The notes below the pieces were generated by a model. The model was not told where the DNA came from, searched no databases, and saw nothing but the letters and a program-made list of their open reading frames with translations. Source: Candidatus Siliceabacter maunaloa (GTDB lineage: Bacteria; Actinomycetota; Thermoleophilia; Solirubrobacterales; Solirubrobacteraceae). From it: a stretch of 52,397 bases of DNA. The stretch lies in contig JANDLV010000027.1 in assembly GCA_024330185.1 (NCBI GenBank), positions 1 to 52,397 of the forward strand, given 5' to 3'. Both the position numbers and the translations under genes were made by a program. This document shows positions 33,204 through 41,130 of this stretch, one piece after another. Every line of letters begins with the position of its first letter. The stretch's first letter is position 1.

Positions 33204-34436
33204 TCAGCGCGGCCGGCCCGCCACCGCCAGGTCCAGCCACACCATGCGGTGGTCGGAGCTGGGGAACGGGAAGGTGCCGACCAGGCGGAACAGGGGGTCG
33301 TCGGTCCGCGGCCAGAAGACCCCGGCGTCGGTGATCCGCAGGTTGCGCCGCGGCAGCACGTAGTCCACCCGCAGGTTGCCAGGCGGCTCGGCGAAGTCGG
33401 CGGTGTCGAAGGCCGGGTCGCCGCGGTGCTGCGCGTTGACGCCACCCTGGAGTCGCGCCTGCTCAGGCCCTCCCGGGCTGTCCGGGGTCGTGCGGGTGTT
33501 CACCAGCGGCTCGTCGAGGAGCTGGCGGATCGCCTCCGGGCGACTGTCGCCGTCGAAGGGATCGGCGTTCTGATCCCCGGCGATCACGAACTGCGCGCCC
33601 GGGCGCAACCCGCCGCGCCGCCCCTGGTCGTCGTAGATGTAGCGCCCCTCGCGACGGCCGGGCCCGATGTAGTCGGCCCAGAAGCGGATCTCGTCGCTGT
33701 TGCGCCGCCCGTTGCGGTCCTCGGGACCGTCGAACACCGGCGGGGTGGGGTGGCTGACCAGGAAGTGCACCGGCCGGGCGCCGACGCGGATCGGCACGTC
33801 CCAGTGGCTCTTGGACGACAGCGGCAGGACCTCGAGCTCCTCGTCGGAGTAGAAGTCGCGCGGGGCGCTCGTGTCGCGGTCATCGGGCAGCAGCGCGCCG
33901 GGCATGTCCTTCCAGCGGAAGTCGCGGAAGGTGCGCACCGCGTCGCGCTCGATCGGGTGACGGGAGAGCACCAGCATCCCGAACTGCCCGGGGAAGAAGC
34001 CGAACCCCAGTGCGTCGCCGGGACCGCCCACCGTGCCGCTGTTGTCGAGGTCGAAGCCCGACGGCACGCCCGTGTTCGAGGGGGCGACGAAGGAGTAGCG
34101 GTACTCGATGGGCCGCGCTCCTTTCTGGCTCACCGACAGGTAGTTGTCCTGGAACAGCTCCGCCGCGCGCTCGCGCTCGTCGTAGTCGAACTCGTTGACC
34201 AGCAGCACGTCGGGTCGCGTGCGCTGGATGATCTCCGCGACCGCCCGGGCCTGCGCGTCGTCGCGGTCGGAGAGGTCGCGCACCAGCTCCCCCTCCGCCG
34301 CCCGGTTGAGCGATGCGTTGAACGTGGCAAAGCGCGCGTCGTCACGCGGCTGGGCCACCGCGCCGCCCGGCGCGACGCTCGCCCAGCCGGCCCCCAGCAG
34401 GGCGGCGAGCAGGAGCACGCGGGCGGCGCGGGCCAT
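33204..34436 (-). CDS. Secreted endonuclease/exonuclease/phosphatase-family protein
   Basis: A 410-residue protein with a signal peptide (VLLLAALLGAGWASVAPGGAVAQ). The EEP fold is shown by RFATFNASLN, DVLLVNEFDYDE (catalytic Glu), FLVSHPTPP, FVIAGDQNADPFDGD and SSDHRMVWLDLAV (catalytic His near the end). Such exported proteins hydrolyse phosphodiesters in nucleic acids or phospholipids. Last gene of the five-gene phosphoesterase operon; its ATG 34436 overlaps the GDPD stop. Confidence 0.88.
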   Translation of the reverse strand: MARAARVLLLAALLGAGWASVAPGGAVAQPRDDARFATFNASLNRAAEGELVRDLSDRDDAQARAVAEIIQRTRPDVLLVNEFDYDERERAAELFQDNYLSVSQKGARPIEYRYSFVAPSNTGVPSGFDLDNSGTVGGPGDALGFGFFPGQFGMLVLSRHPIERDAVRTFRDFRWKDMPGALLPDDRDTSAPRDFYSDEELEVLPLSSKSHWDVPIRVGARPVHFLVSHPTPPVFDGPEDRNGRRNSDEIRFWADYIGPGRREGRYIYDDQGRRGGLRPGAQFVIAGDQNADPFDGDSRPEAIRQLLDEPLVNTRTTPDSPGGPEQARLQGGVNAQHRGDPAFDTADFAEPPGNLRVDYVLPRRNLRITDAGVFWPRTDDPLFRLVGTFPFPSSDHRMVWLDLAVAGRPR

Positions 34437-35380
34437 CAGGAGCCCGCCACGCAGTCGGCCTGCGCGTCGGCCGCGCGCTTGGCCGCGTGCTTGCCGCCGA
34501 CGGCGTCCTTGCCCAGGACCTCGTCCAGCCGCGCGGGGAAGTTGGTGAACATGCCGTCCACCCCGACGTCGATCAGGTCGCGCATCTCGGCGGACTCGTT
34601 CACCGTGTAGGGGTGGATGTCCAGGCAGCGCTCGTGGGCGGCCTCGACCAGCGCGGCGTCGACGTCGGCCTTCGAGGGCCCGATCCCCACGGCGTACTCC
34701 GCCACCGCGTCCAGGCGGGCCTGGATGGTCTCGCTGGTCTCCGAGCCGAAGAAGAGCTGGATCAGCGGCAGCTCCGGCTCCAGGGCCTGCACCCTCAGCA
34801 GGCTGTCGGGGCTGAAGGACTGGATGAGCACCTGCCAGCGGTCGGCGGCGGGGCGCAGCAGCTTGTACTCGTCCAGCAGCGTGATCAGGCGCTCCTCCAT
34901 GCGGTCGGCGTCCTCGGGGTTCTTGGTCTCGATGTAGTAGTTCGTGCGCTTGCGGTAGCGGGCCAGGACCTCGTCGAGCGTGGGGATCTCCAGGCCCACG
35001 TACTCCTCCCGCGCATTCTCCGGGTAGCGCTCGTTGAACCACGAGCCCACATCGCACGTCTTGAGCTGCTCCAGCGTCTTGTCGGACACCAGCCCGGTGC
35101 AGTTCTCCACCGGCCCGCGCGCGGTGCGATCCAGCGTGGCGTCGTGGATCACGACCAGGGTGCCGTCACTGGCCTGCTGGAGATCCTGCTCGATGTAGTC
35201 GGCGCCCTGCTTGAGCGCGAGGTCGTAGGACGGGAACGTGTGCTCGGGCGCCAAACCCGACGCGCCCCGGTGGCCGATGTTCAGCACCTGCTCATCGGCA
35301 GGGGCGCGCTTGGCGGCCGCCGCAGCGGGAAGGGCGAGGAGTGCCGCGACGATGGCGGCACCGGCAAAGAGCGATCTCAT
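34436..35380 (-). CDS. glpQ: Secreted glycerophosphodiester phosphodiesterase
   Basis: A 314-residue GDPD with signal peptide (residues 1-23). NIGHRGASGLAPEHTFPSY supplies the conserved His-Arg and Glu, DYIEQDLQQASDGTLVVIHD the metal-binding Glu/Asp and catalytic His, and YYIETKNP the later Glu. It releases glycerol-3-phosphate from deacylated phospholipids. ATG 35380 has AAGGAG eight bases upstream. Twenty-eight bases follow the preceding metallophosphoesterase. Confidence 0.9.
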   Translation of the reverse strand: MRSLFAGAAIVAALLALPAAAAAKRAPADEQVLNIGHRGASGLAPEHTFPSYDLALKQGADYIEQDLQQASDGTLVVIHDATLDRTARGPVENCTGLVSDKTLEQLKTCDVGSWFNERYPENAREEYVGLEIPTLDEVLARYRKRTNYYIETKNPEDADRMEERLITLLDEYKLLRPAADRWQVLIQSFSPDSLLRVQALEPELPLIQLFFGSETSETIQARLDAVAEYAVGIGPSKADVDAALVEAAHERCLDIHPYTVNESAEMRDLIDVGVDGMFTNFPARLDEVLGKDAVGGKHAAKRAADAQADCVAGS

Positions 35381-35408
35381 GGGGTCTCCTTGTGTCTCGT
35401 TTCTCGTC

Positions 35409-36380
35409 TTAGAGCTGCTCGCGCGTCCAGGTGAAGAGCTGCTCGCCGCGCGGGTCGATGCGCAGGCGCAGCCACTCGTCGGCGGTCTCGCCCTCGACCA
35501 CGATCCGGGTCAGGTTGGGGGCGCCGGGCAGCGGACGGTCCACGAGGTACTCGTGGCTGTCGCCCTGCAGCAGGAGCACCGGACCGTCGAACTCGCCGGC
35601 CAGCTCGGTGAGCCGGTCGAGGATCTCCTCGAAGCCCTCGTCGGAGCCCTGGAAGGTGTCGGCCTGCATGGCCACCACCACCCCACGGGCGTCCTCCTGC
35701 TCTGCGGTGGCGAAGGTGCGATCCAACCAGGCCAGATCGGCGGCCAGGCGGCTCTCGTACTCTTCCAGGCGCAGCTCACGCTGCTCGTCGGTCTCGTCCC
35801 CACCGAACCAGGGGGCGAGGTCGTTCCTGCTGCCCACCACGTGCACGGCGGAGAACGCCACCTGGGACTGCATCCAGAGCTGGTTCTCCACGAAGTCGCC
35901 GAAGCCGGGCTGGTCGGCCTGGGTGAGCACGCGCTTGGAGCGCCCGCCCAGCGTGCGGCCCGGCTGGGGGTAGAAGATGTCGCGCACCGCGTCCAGGCGC
36001 TCGGTGGGCAGGTAGCCGCCGGCTGCGGGACGGTGGCAGTCCGTCCAGTCGTTGTCGCCGGGCGTGAGGACGAAGGGATCCTTGAACGTGTCGTACAGGT
36101 CGCGGGAGAGCTCGAGGCGCTCGTCGGTGCACGGGCTGCTGCCGTTCTTGACGTCGCCCAGGTGGAGCACCAGGCGGACCTTGGGATCACCGTTGACGTC
36201 GTCGACCAGGTCAGGGAAACGCTCGATCTGCTCGGCCCCGTAGGGGGTGTCGCCGATCACCGCCATCGTCAGGGGGTTCTTGGAGCCGCCGTTGACCGGC
36301 TTGCCGTTGCCGGCCATCGCCGCGGCAGGCAGGGCCAGGACGGCCACCAGGGCCGCCACCTTCATGCCACGTCGGATCAT
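35409..36380 (-). CDS. Secreted metallophosphoesterase
   Basis: A 323-residue calcineurin-like phosphoesterase with a signal peptide (MKVAALVAVLALPAAAMAG). Motifs: MAVIGDTPYG, LVLHLGDVKNG, VLTPGDNDWTDCH and LLLQGDSHEYLVD. The GNHE-type motif is GDND here and a C-terminal GH is not evident, so metal binding differs a little from the norm. ATG 36380 has GAGGAG upstream, inside the end of the previous gene, which fixes the start. Confidence 0.85.
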   Translation of the reverse strand: MIRRGMKVAALVAVLALPAAAMAGNGKPVNGGSKNPLTMAVIGDTPYGAEQIERFPDLVDDVNGDPKVRLVLHLGDVKNGSSPCTDERLELSRDLYDTFKDPFVLTPGDNDWTDCHRPAAGGYLPTERLDAVRDIFYPQPGRTLGGRSKRVLTQADQPGFGDFVENQLWMQSQVAFSAVHVVGSRNDLAPWFGGDETDEQRELRLEEYESRLAADLAWLDRTFATAEQEDARGVVVAMQADTFQGSDEGFEEILDRLTELAGEFDGPVLLLQGDSHEYLVDRPLPGAPNLTRIVVEGETADEWLRLRIDPRGEQLFTWTREQL

Positions 36381-36390
36381 CGTCGTCTCC

Positions 36391-37602
36391 TCATTCGCCG
36401 CGCAGCCCGGGGACCCGGACCACGATGAAGTCGCTGGGATCGGGGAGCTCGGGGTTGCGCCCCGTGGACCCGAAGTTGGTGTCGTTGACGATCGCCAGGC
36501 GCTGGCCGCCCAGCGGCAGCACGGCCTCGATGGTCACGTAGGGCATGGAGAAGGGATCGCCGAGGCCGACGTCGCCGGGCCGTCCGGGCTCGGAGATGAG
36601 CGCTGGGTCGCGCAGGTCGAGCAGGTCGACGACCTGGCGCTTGGCCAGCGTGCCGTCGGGGGCCGTCTCGCGCAGGTCGACCACGAAGCCCCGCTTGTGG
36701 ACCGCCTCGGCTCCCTCGGTGTTGTCGCGCTCCAGGGCGATGAAGCGGTGGCCGCCCAGCGCCGTGAAGTCGGAAACCAGGTAGTTGGGCTCGGCCACCC
36801 GATAGTCGGGCAGGCGATCGGTATAGCGGCCGGTGCGCAGGTCGAACTCGTAGACGCGGCGCGTGCGCGGGTCGTCACCGGCCACCGGACCCTCCAGCAC
36901 CGGGTACAGCGTCTTGCCGTTCTTGGAGATGGCCATCCCCTCGAACCCGTTGGAGCGCCCGAGGTTGGGCTCGCCCTCCAGCAGCGGCGAGTCGGGCGAC
37001 TGCACGCCGGGCAGCGGGATCGGCGCCTCGAGCACCCTGCCGGTGGCGTCGGTGTGCACCAGGAAGGGGCCGAACTCCTCGCCGAACCACAGGGTCCCGT
37101 CGCGCGCGACGCGCATGGACTCCAGGTCGAGGTCGCCGCCGGTGAGCAGCCGATCCTCGGTGTCCTCGTTGACGATGTCGAAGGGGATCCTCTCGTCTGG
37201 GTCGCGCAGCGTGATCCAGTCGAGGATCTCGACGTCGCCGCTTCCGCCGCGCGCGGTCTCGAAGTCGGCGCGCACGCGGTAGACGCGCAGAAGGAAGGAC
37301 TCCGAGTTGGCCTTGGAGCCGAACCCGTTGTCGGGCATGGCCCAGAAGGTGTCCTTGCCCTTGGCGTCGATCAGCGCGGAGAAGCCGCCGACCGGCTGGC
37401 TGGCGCCCGGCGAGGGGTCGGGCTCGGTGTTCGGCGCGCCGTCGAAGGGCGCGGGAGCCGACGCGTCGGGCGCCAGCAGCGCTCTGCCCTCGAGCGTGGG
37501 CTCCTTGACGGGGGCGGCCGCGACGGTAGCGGCGGCGGCCAGGGCGGCCGCGACCGCCAGAGCTGCCGCGAGAGGAAGGAGACGGCGGATCACGATGTAC
37601 AC
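36391..37602 (-). CDS. Secreted esterase-like phytase-domain protein
   Basis: A 403-residue exported protein of the esterase-like activity of phytase family (PF13449-type). After the signal region, GGFSALIDAKGKDTFWAMPDNGFG, LDLESMRVARDGTLWFGEEFGPFL and NGFEGMAISKNGKTLYPVLEG are propeller-strand motifs (shown as short pieces: GGFSALIDAKG, GTLWFGEEFGPFL, GFEGMAIS). Predicted to release phosphate from organic esters. GTG 37602 begins one base past the phoD stop; GTG 37593 is an alternative. Confidence 0.85.
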   Translation of the reverse strand: MYIVIRRLLPLAAALAVAAALAAAATVAAAPVKEPTLEGRALLAPDASAPAPFDGAPNTEPDPSPGASQPVGGFSALIDAKGKDTFWAMPDNGFGSKANSESFLLRVYRVRADFETARGGSGDVEILDWITLRDPDERIPFDIVNEDTEDRLLTGGDLDLESMRVARDGTLWFGEEFGPFLVHTDATGRVLEAPIPLPGVQSPDSPLLEGEPNLGRSNGFEGMAISKNGKTLYPVLEGPVAGDDPRTRRVYEFDLRTGRYTDRLPDYRVAEPNYLVSDFTALGGHRFIALERDNTEGAEAVHKRGFVVDLRETAPDGTLAKRQVVDLLDLRDPALISEPGRPGDVGLGDPFSMPYVTIEAVLPLGGQRLAIVNDTNFGSTGRNPELPDPSDFIVVRVPGLRGE

Positions 37603-37603
37603 C

Positions 37604-39166
37604 TCAGGCCTCCTCTGCACCCGGCACGCCGTCCTCGACGACGAACGACGCACGGGTTCTGATCGGGGCACCCGGCCGGGTGACGAAGTCGACGATGCGG
37701 AAGTCCGAGCGCCACTGCCCGCGGTCCAGCGTGCAGCGCACGTAGCCGCGCTGGCGGTTGACGAACTCGATGTGCGGGTTCTCGGCGAGCACCACCCGGT
37801 CGCCCGCCGACTGATCGACGCCGTCGCCGCCCGTGCTGATCGAGGTGGTGACGAACTCGGTGGCCACGAGCTCCGAGGACTCCGGCTCGCTGAAGTCGCG
37901 CTCGATGTTGGAGACGTAGTTCGCGTGCACGTCGCCGGTGAGCACGATCGGGTTGGTGGTATCGCGCTCGGCCAGGAAGCCGGTGATGCGCCGGCGCGCC
38001 GCCACGTAACCGTCCCAGGCGTCGTTGCTGTAGTTGGTCTCGGGGCCGGCCACGAAGTCGCGCTCGCCGAAGAAGACCTGCTGGGCCAGCACGTTCCAGC
38101 GCGCGCCGGAGCGCTCCAACCCGTCGAGCAGCCAGCGCTCCTGCGCCTCGCCGGTCATCGTCGCCTCGGGGGCGAAGCGCCCCTCGTCGCCGACCTGGTC
38201 GGAGCGGTACTGGCGCGTGTCGAGCACGTTGAACTCGGCCAGGCGCCCGTAGGTCAGGCGCCGGTACAGGCGCATGTCGGGGCCCTGGGGCTTGGCCGAC
38301 AGGCGCAGCGGCTGGTGCTCGTAGTAGGCCTGGTAGGCGTCGGCGCGCCGGCGCAGGAAGCGCTCGGTGTCCCGCTCGTCCTGAGGGACCTCGTCGGCGT
38401 AGTTGTTCTCCACCTCGTGGTCGTCCCAGGTGACCACGAAGGGATGGCGCGCGTGGGCGGCGCGCAGGTCCTCGTCGCCCTTGTACTGCCCGTAGCGCTT
38501 GCGGTAGTCGGCCAGCGTGAAGATCTCCGCGGCCGGCACGTGCCCGCGGCCGATGGTCCCCTGACCGTCGCCCTCGTAGATGTAGTCGCCCAGGTGCACG
38601 ACCAGGGCCAGGTCCTCGTCGGCGATGTGGCGGTAGGGCGTGAAGTAGCCGGAGGGGTAGTTCTGGCAGGAGACGAAGGCGAACTGCAGGAGGGCGAGGT
38701 CGGCGTCCGCGGGCGGGGCGGTCAGCGTGCGCCCGACGGGGCTCTCCTCGGGGCCCGTCTTGAAGCGGTAGAAGTACTCGCGGGCCGGGTCGAGCCCCTC
38801 GACCTCCACGTGCACGGAGTGGGCGAGCTCGGGCGTGGCGAACGTGTTGCCCTTGCGCACCACGTCGCGGAAGCCCTCGTCGGTGGCCACCTCGTAGCGC
38901 ACCGGGACCTTGCGGGAGGGCATCCCCCCGTCGGCCTGGAGGGGCTCGGGCGCCAGGCGCGTCCACAGGACCACCCCGTCGGGCAGCGGATCGCCCGAGG
39001 CAACGCCCAGGCTGAAGGGATCCTCGGCGAAGAAGGGCTTCGCCCATGCCTTGCTCTGCGAGAAGCCGGCCGCGTAGAGGGCGAGGGCTCCCGTCCCGAT
39101 GCCTGCCCGTGTCAGCAGGGTCCGGCGGCTGATCGGGCCGCGGTTCCAATTGCCTTCGATCGCCAC
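37604..39166 (-). CDS. phoD: Alkaline phosphatase D, Tat-exported
   Basis: A 520-residue PhoD phosphodiesterase/phosphomonoesterase. A Tat signal is clear (SRRTLLTRAGIGTGALALYA). Then the N-terminal beta-domain (PFSLGVASGDPLPDGVVLWTRL in part: GVASGDPLPDGVVLWTR), FAFVSCQNY, LVVHLGDYIYEG, VVTWDDHEVENNY, VLDTRQYRSDQ, VLTGDVHANYV: the calcium/iron active-site motifs of the family. First gene of the phosphoesterase operon. GTG 39166. Confidence 0.93.
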   Translation of the reverse strand: MAIEGNWNRGPISRRTLLTRAGIGTGALALYAAGFSQSKAWAKPFFAEDPFSLGVASGDPLPDGVVLWTRLAPEPLQADGGMPSRKVPVRYEVATDEGFRDVVRKGNTFATPELAHSVHVEVEGLDPAREYFYRFKTGPEESPVGRTLTAPPADADLALLQFAFVSCQNYPSGYFTPYRHIADEDLALVVHLGDYIYEGDGQGTIGRGHVPAAEIFTLADYRKRYGQYKGDEDLRAAHARHPFVVTWDDHEVENNYADEVPQDERDTERFLRRRADAYQAYYEHQPLRLSAKPQGPDMRLYRRLTYGRLAEFNVLDTRQYRSDQVGDEGRFAPEATMTGEAQERWLLDGLERSGARWNVLAQQVFFGERDFVAGPETNYSNDAWDGYVAARRRITGFLAERDTTNPIVLTGDVHANYVSNIERDFSEPESSELVATEFVTTSISTGGDGVDQSAGDRVVLAENPHIEFVNRQRGYVRCTLDRGQWRSDFRIVDFVTRPGAPIRTRASFVVEDGVPGAEEA

Positions 39167-39233
39167 GTGGGCCTCCCGACGGGGTTCGTTGCCAAGCGAC
39201 CCGGGAGAGTGGCGATCGTTTCGCGTCGAGATG

Positions 39234-39250
39234 TGACCGAGGCGTTGACC
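39234..39250 (-). promoter_or_regulatory. Possible PhoP-box half-sites upstream of phoD
   Basis: Two GGTCA elements in direct orientation (reverse strand) are spaced 12 bases apart (39234-39238 and 39246-39250), about 70-85 bases before the phoD start. PHO boxes of actinobacterial PhoP are direct repeats of GTTCA/GGTCA-like units about 11 bases apart; the spacing here is one more. Suggestive only. Confidence 0.3.
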
Positions 39251-39290
39251 TGCTGTGAAAGCAGTTAGCCGGTCCTGGCCCCGCCGCGCC

Positions 39291-39647
39291 CTACACGGCG
39301 GCGAGCGGAACCGGTTCGGGCGGCTCGACGGCGTCCTCGCCGGTCAGCCAGCACTCGCCGTAGGCGCGCATCCCCTCGATGATGGGCAGCAGGGCGCGGC
39401 CCTTCTGCGTCAGCGCGTACTCGACGCGCGGGGGGACCTCGGAGAAGGTGTGGCGCTCGACGACGCCCTCCTCCTCCAGCGCCCGCAGGCGCAGGGAGAG
39501 GGTACGGGGGCTGATGCCGGTCAGCGAGCGCTCGAGCTCGCAGAAGCGCGAGCGACCCTCGGCGAGGTCGCGCACGAGCAGCAGGGTCCACTTCCCGCAC
39601 ACGATGTCCGCGGTGCGGCAGACCGGGCAGGTCGGGTCGACGGCCAT
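39291..39647 (-). CDS. HxlR-family transcriptional regulator
   Basis: A 118-residue winged-helix regulator. CPVCRTADIVCGKWTLLLV is the HxlR start (Cys14-type redox residue within CPVC/IVCGKW), RFCELERSLTGISPRTLSLRL the recognition helix and VPPRVEYALTQKGRALLPI the wing. HxlR proteins often respond to thiol or aldehyde stress through this Cys. ATG 39647 lies seven bases from a near-perfect inverted repeat, probably its own operator. Targets are unknown; phoD and pilT flank it. Confidence 0.9.
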   Translation of the reverse strand: MAVDPTCPVCRTADIVCGKWTLLLVRDLAEGRSRFCELERSLTGISPRTLSLRLRALEEEGVVERHTFSEVPPRVEYALTQKGRALLPIIEGMRAYGECWLTGEDAVEPPEPVPLAAV

Positions 39648-39653
39648 ACCAGC

Positions 39654-39670
39654 ACTTTACAACGTGAAGT
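39654..39670 (-). promoter_or_regulatory. Candidate HxlR operator
   Basis: ACTTTAC-AAC-GTGAAGT is an inverted repeat (six of seven arm bases pair, three-base spacer) placed seven bases before the hxlR start and two bases from the pilT stop. ACTT/AAGT arms are typical of HxlR-family sites, so autoregulation is likely. Confidence 0.55.
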
Positions 39671-39672
39671 AT

Positions 39673-40800
39673 TCAGGCGGCCCGGCTCTCCTGCGCCGAG
39701 GCGACGTCCTCCATCGTGGTGCCCTTGCGCCCGTCGGCGGCCAGGAGCAGCTTGAAGTCGTGCGGGCTGGTGGCGGCCTTGACCGCCTCCTCGAGGGTGA
39801 TGCGCTGCGCCTTGACGTGGTGGAACAGCGCCTGGTCGAAGGTCTGCATGCCGTAGTAGCCGCCCTCGGAGATGACCTCGGTGAGCTGGCCCGTCTTGTC
39901 GGGGTCCATGATCATGTCGCGCACCCGGCCGGTCATGCGCAGGATCTCGCAGGTGGCCACGCGGCCGCCATCGGCCGCGCGGACGAGGCGCTGGGAGACC
40001 ACGCCCTTCAGCGTGCCGCCCAGCATCGCGCGCACCTGCCCGTGCATGTGGGGCGGGAAGAAGTCGATGATCCGGTTGACCGTCTCGGGCGCGTCGACGG
40101 AGTGCACGGTGGAGAGCACGAGGTGGCCGGTCTCCGCGGCGCTGAGCGCGGTGTGCACGGTCTCCTCGTCGCGCATCTCGCCGATGAGGATCACGTCGGG
40201 GTCCTGGCGCAGGACGCGGCGCAGCGCGCGCGTGAACGAGACAGTGTCCTCCCCCACCTCGCGCTGGTTGATGACCGAGCGCTTGTCGCGGTGGAGGAAC
40301 TCGATGGGGTCCTCGATGGTCACGATGTGACGGGCCGTCGTCTCGTTCATGTGGTCGATCATGGCCGCGAGCGTGGTCGACTTGCCCGAGCCGGTGGTGC
40401 CGGTGAGCAGCACGATTCCGCGCTCCTCCTCGGCCAGGCTGCGGATGACCGGCGGCAGCGCGAGCTCGTCGATGCTCTTGATGGTCACGGGGATCGCGCG
40501 GCAGACCAGGGAGAGGGAGCCGCGCTGGCGGAAGGCGTTGACGCGAAAGCGCGCCACGCCGGACATCGCGAACGCGAAGTCGACCTCGCCGTCGGTGGCC
40601 AGCTCCTGGCGGCGTACGTCGTCATGCAGCAGCGCGTGGACCGCTGCCTCGGTGTCGGCCGGCCCCAGACCCGGCGTATCGGGGTCCAGCGGGCCCAGCA
40701 GGCCATCGACGCGGGCCAGGGCGGGGGCGCCGACCTTGAGGTGGAGGTCCGAGCCGCCGACCTCGACGAGCCGGCGCAGGGCGTGGGTGACGTCGAACAT
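39673..40800 (-). CDS. pilT: PilT-family twitching motility ATPase
   Basis: A 375-residue secretion ATPase. The N-terminal domain (GGSDLHLKVGAPALARVDG) and VARFRVNAFRQRG precede Walker A GTTGSGKSTTLAAM, the Asp box TIEDPIEFLH, Walker B VILIGEMRDEETV and the His box STVHSVDAPETVNRII. It retracts type IV pili. No other pilus gene is adjacent. ATG 40800, no obvious Shine-Dalgarno sequence; divergent from TA-4. Confidence 0.92.
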   Translation of the reverse strand: MFDVTHALRRLVEVGGSDLHLKVGAPALARVDGLLGPLDPDTPGLGPADTEAAVHALLHDDVRRQELATDGEVDFAFAMSGVARFRVNAFRQRGSLSLVCRAIPVTIKSIDELALPPVIRSLAEEERGIVLLTGTTGSGKSTTLAAMIDHMNETTARHIVTIEDPIEFLHRDKRSVINQREVGEDTVSFTRALRRVLRQDPDVILIGEMRDEETVHTALSAAETGHLVLSTVHSVDAPETVNRIIDFFPPHMHGQVRAMLGGTLKGVVSQRLVRAADGGRVATCEILRMTGRVRDMIMDPDKTGQLTEVISEGGYYGMQTFDQALFHHVKAQRITLEEAVKAATSPHDFKLLLAADGRKGTTMEDVASAQESRAA

Positions 40801-40834
40801 GACACCGGGTGCATCGGCGTGGGCTGCTGCGGAC

Positions 40835-40862
40835 TTGAAGGCGGCCGGACGCGCTCTATCAT
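40835..40862 (+). promoter_or_regulatory. Promoter of TA-4
   Basis: TTGAAG (40835-40840), a 16-base spacer and TATCAT (40857-40862) give the best -35/-10 pair among the TA modules. The -10 ends ten bases before ATG 40873, so the 5' leader would be very short or absent. Confidence 0.6.
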
Positions 40863-40876
40863 GAGGTGCCTCATGA
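40859..40876 (+). promoter_or_regulatory. Perfect 8-base inverted repeat at the TA-4 start
   Basis: TCATGAGG-TG-CCTCATGA overlaps the -10 element, the ribosome-binding region (GAGGTG) and the ATG at 40873. It is the probable operator of the AbrB-type antitoxin, and in RNA could also pair as a short hairpin hiding the start. Confidence 0.65.
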
Positions 40877-41130
40877 GCACGGGCAAGCTCACGACCGGCG
40901 GTCAGGTCACCATTCCGGCGTCGGTACGCCAGCGCTGGCGCACGAAGCGCGTGCGTGTCGAGGATCATGGCGATCACGTCGTTGTGCGACCGGCCGATGA
41001 CGATCCCATCGCCTCCGCGCGCGGCGCCTTCGCTCATTACCCTGGGCCGACATCGGACGAGATGCGCGCCCGGATGCGCGAAGAGGACCAGGAGATCGAG
41101 GACCGCAAGCTCGGCCGCTTCGGTGACTGA
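40873..41130 (+). CDS. AbrB/SpoVT-type antitoxin of TA-4
   Basis: An 85-residue protein. MSTGKLTTGGQVTIPASVRQRW is the swapped-hairpin AbrB DNA-binding domain (KLTTGGQVTIPASVRQ), followed by VRVEDHGDHVVVRPADDDP and an acidic/Arg helical tail (EMRARMREEDQEIEDRKLG) for toxin binding. An in-frame ATG at 40861 would add four residues. Its 3' end overlaps the PIN gene by eight bases. Confidence 0.88.
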   Translation: MSTGKLTTGGQVTIPASVRQRWRTKRVRVEDHGDHVVVRPADDDPIASARGAFAHYPGPTSDEMRARMREEDQEIEDRKLGRFGD

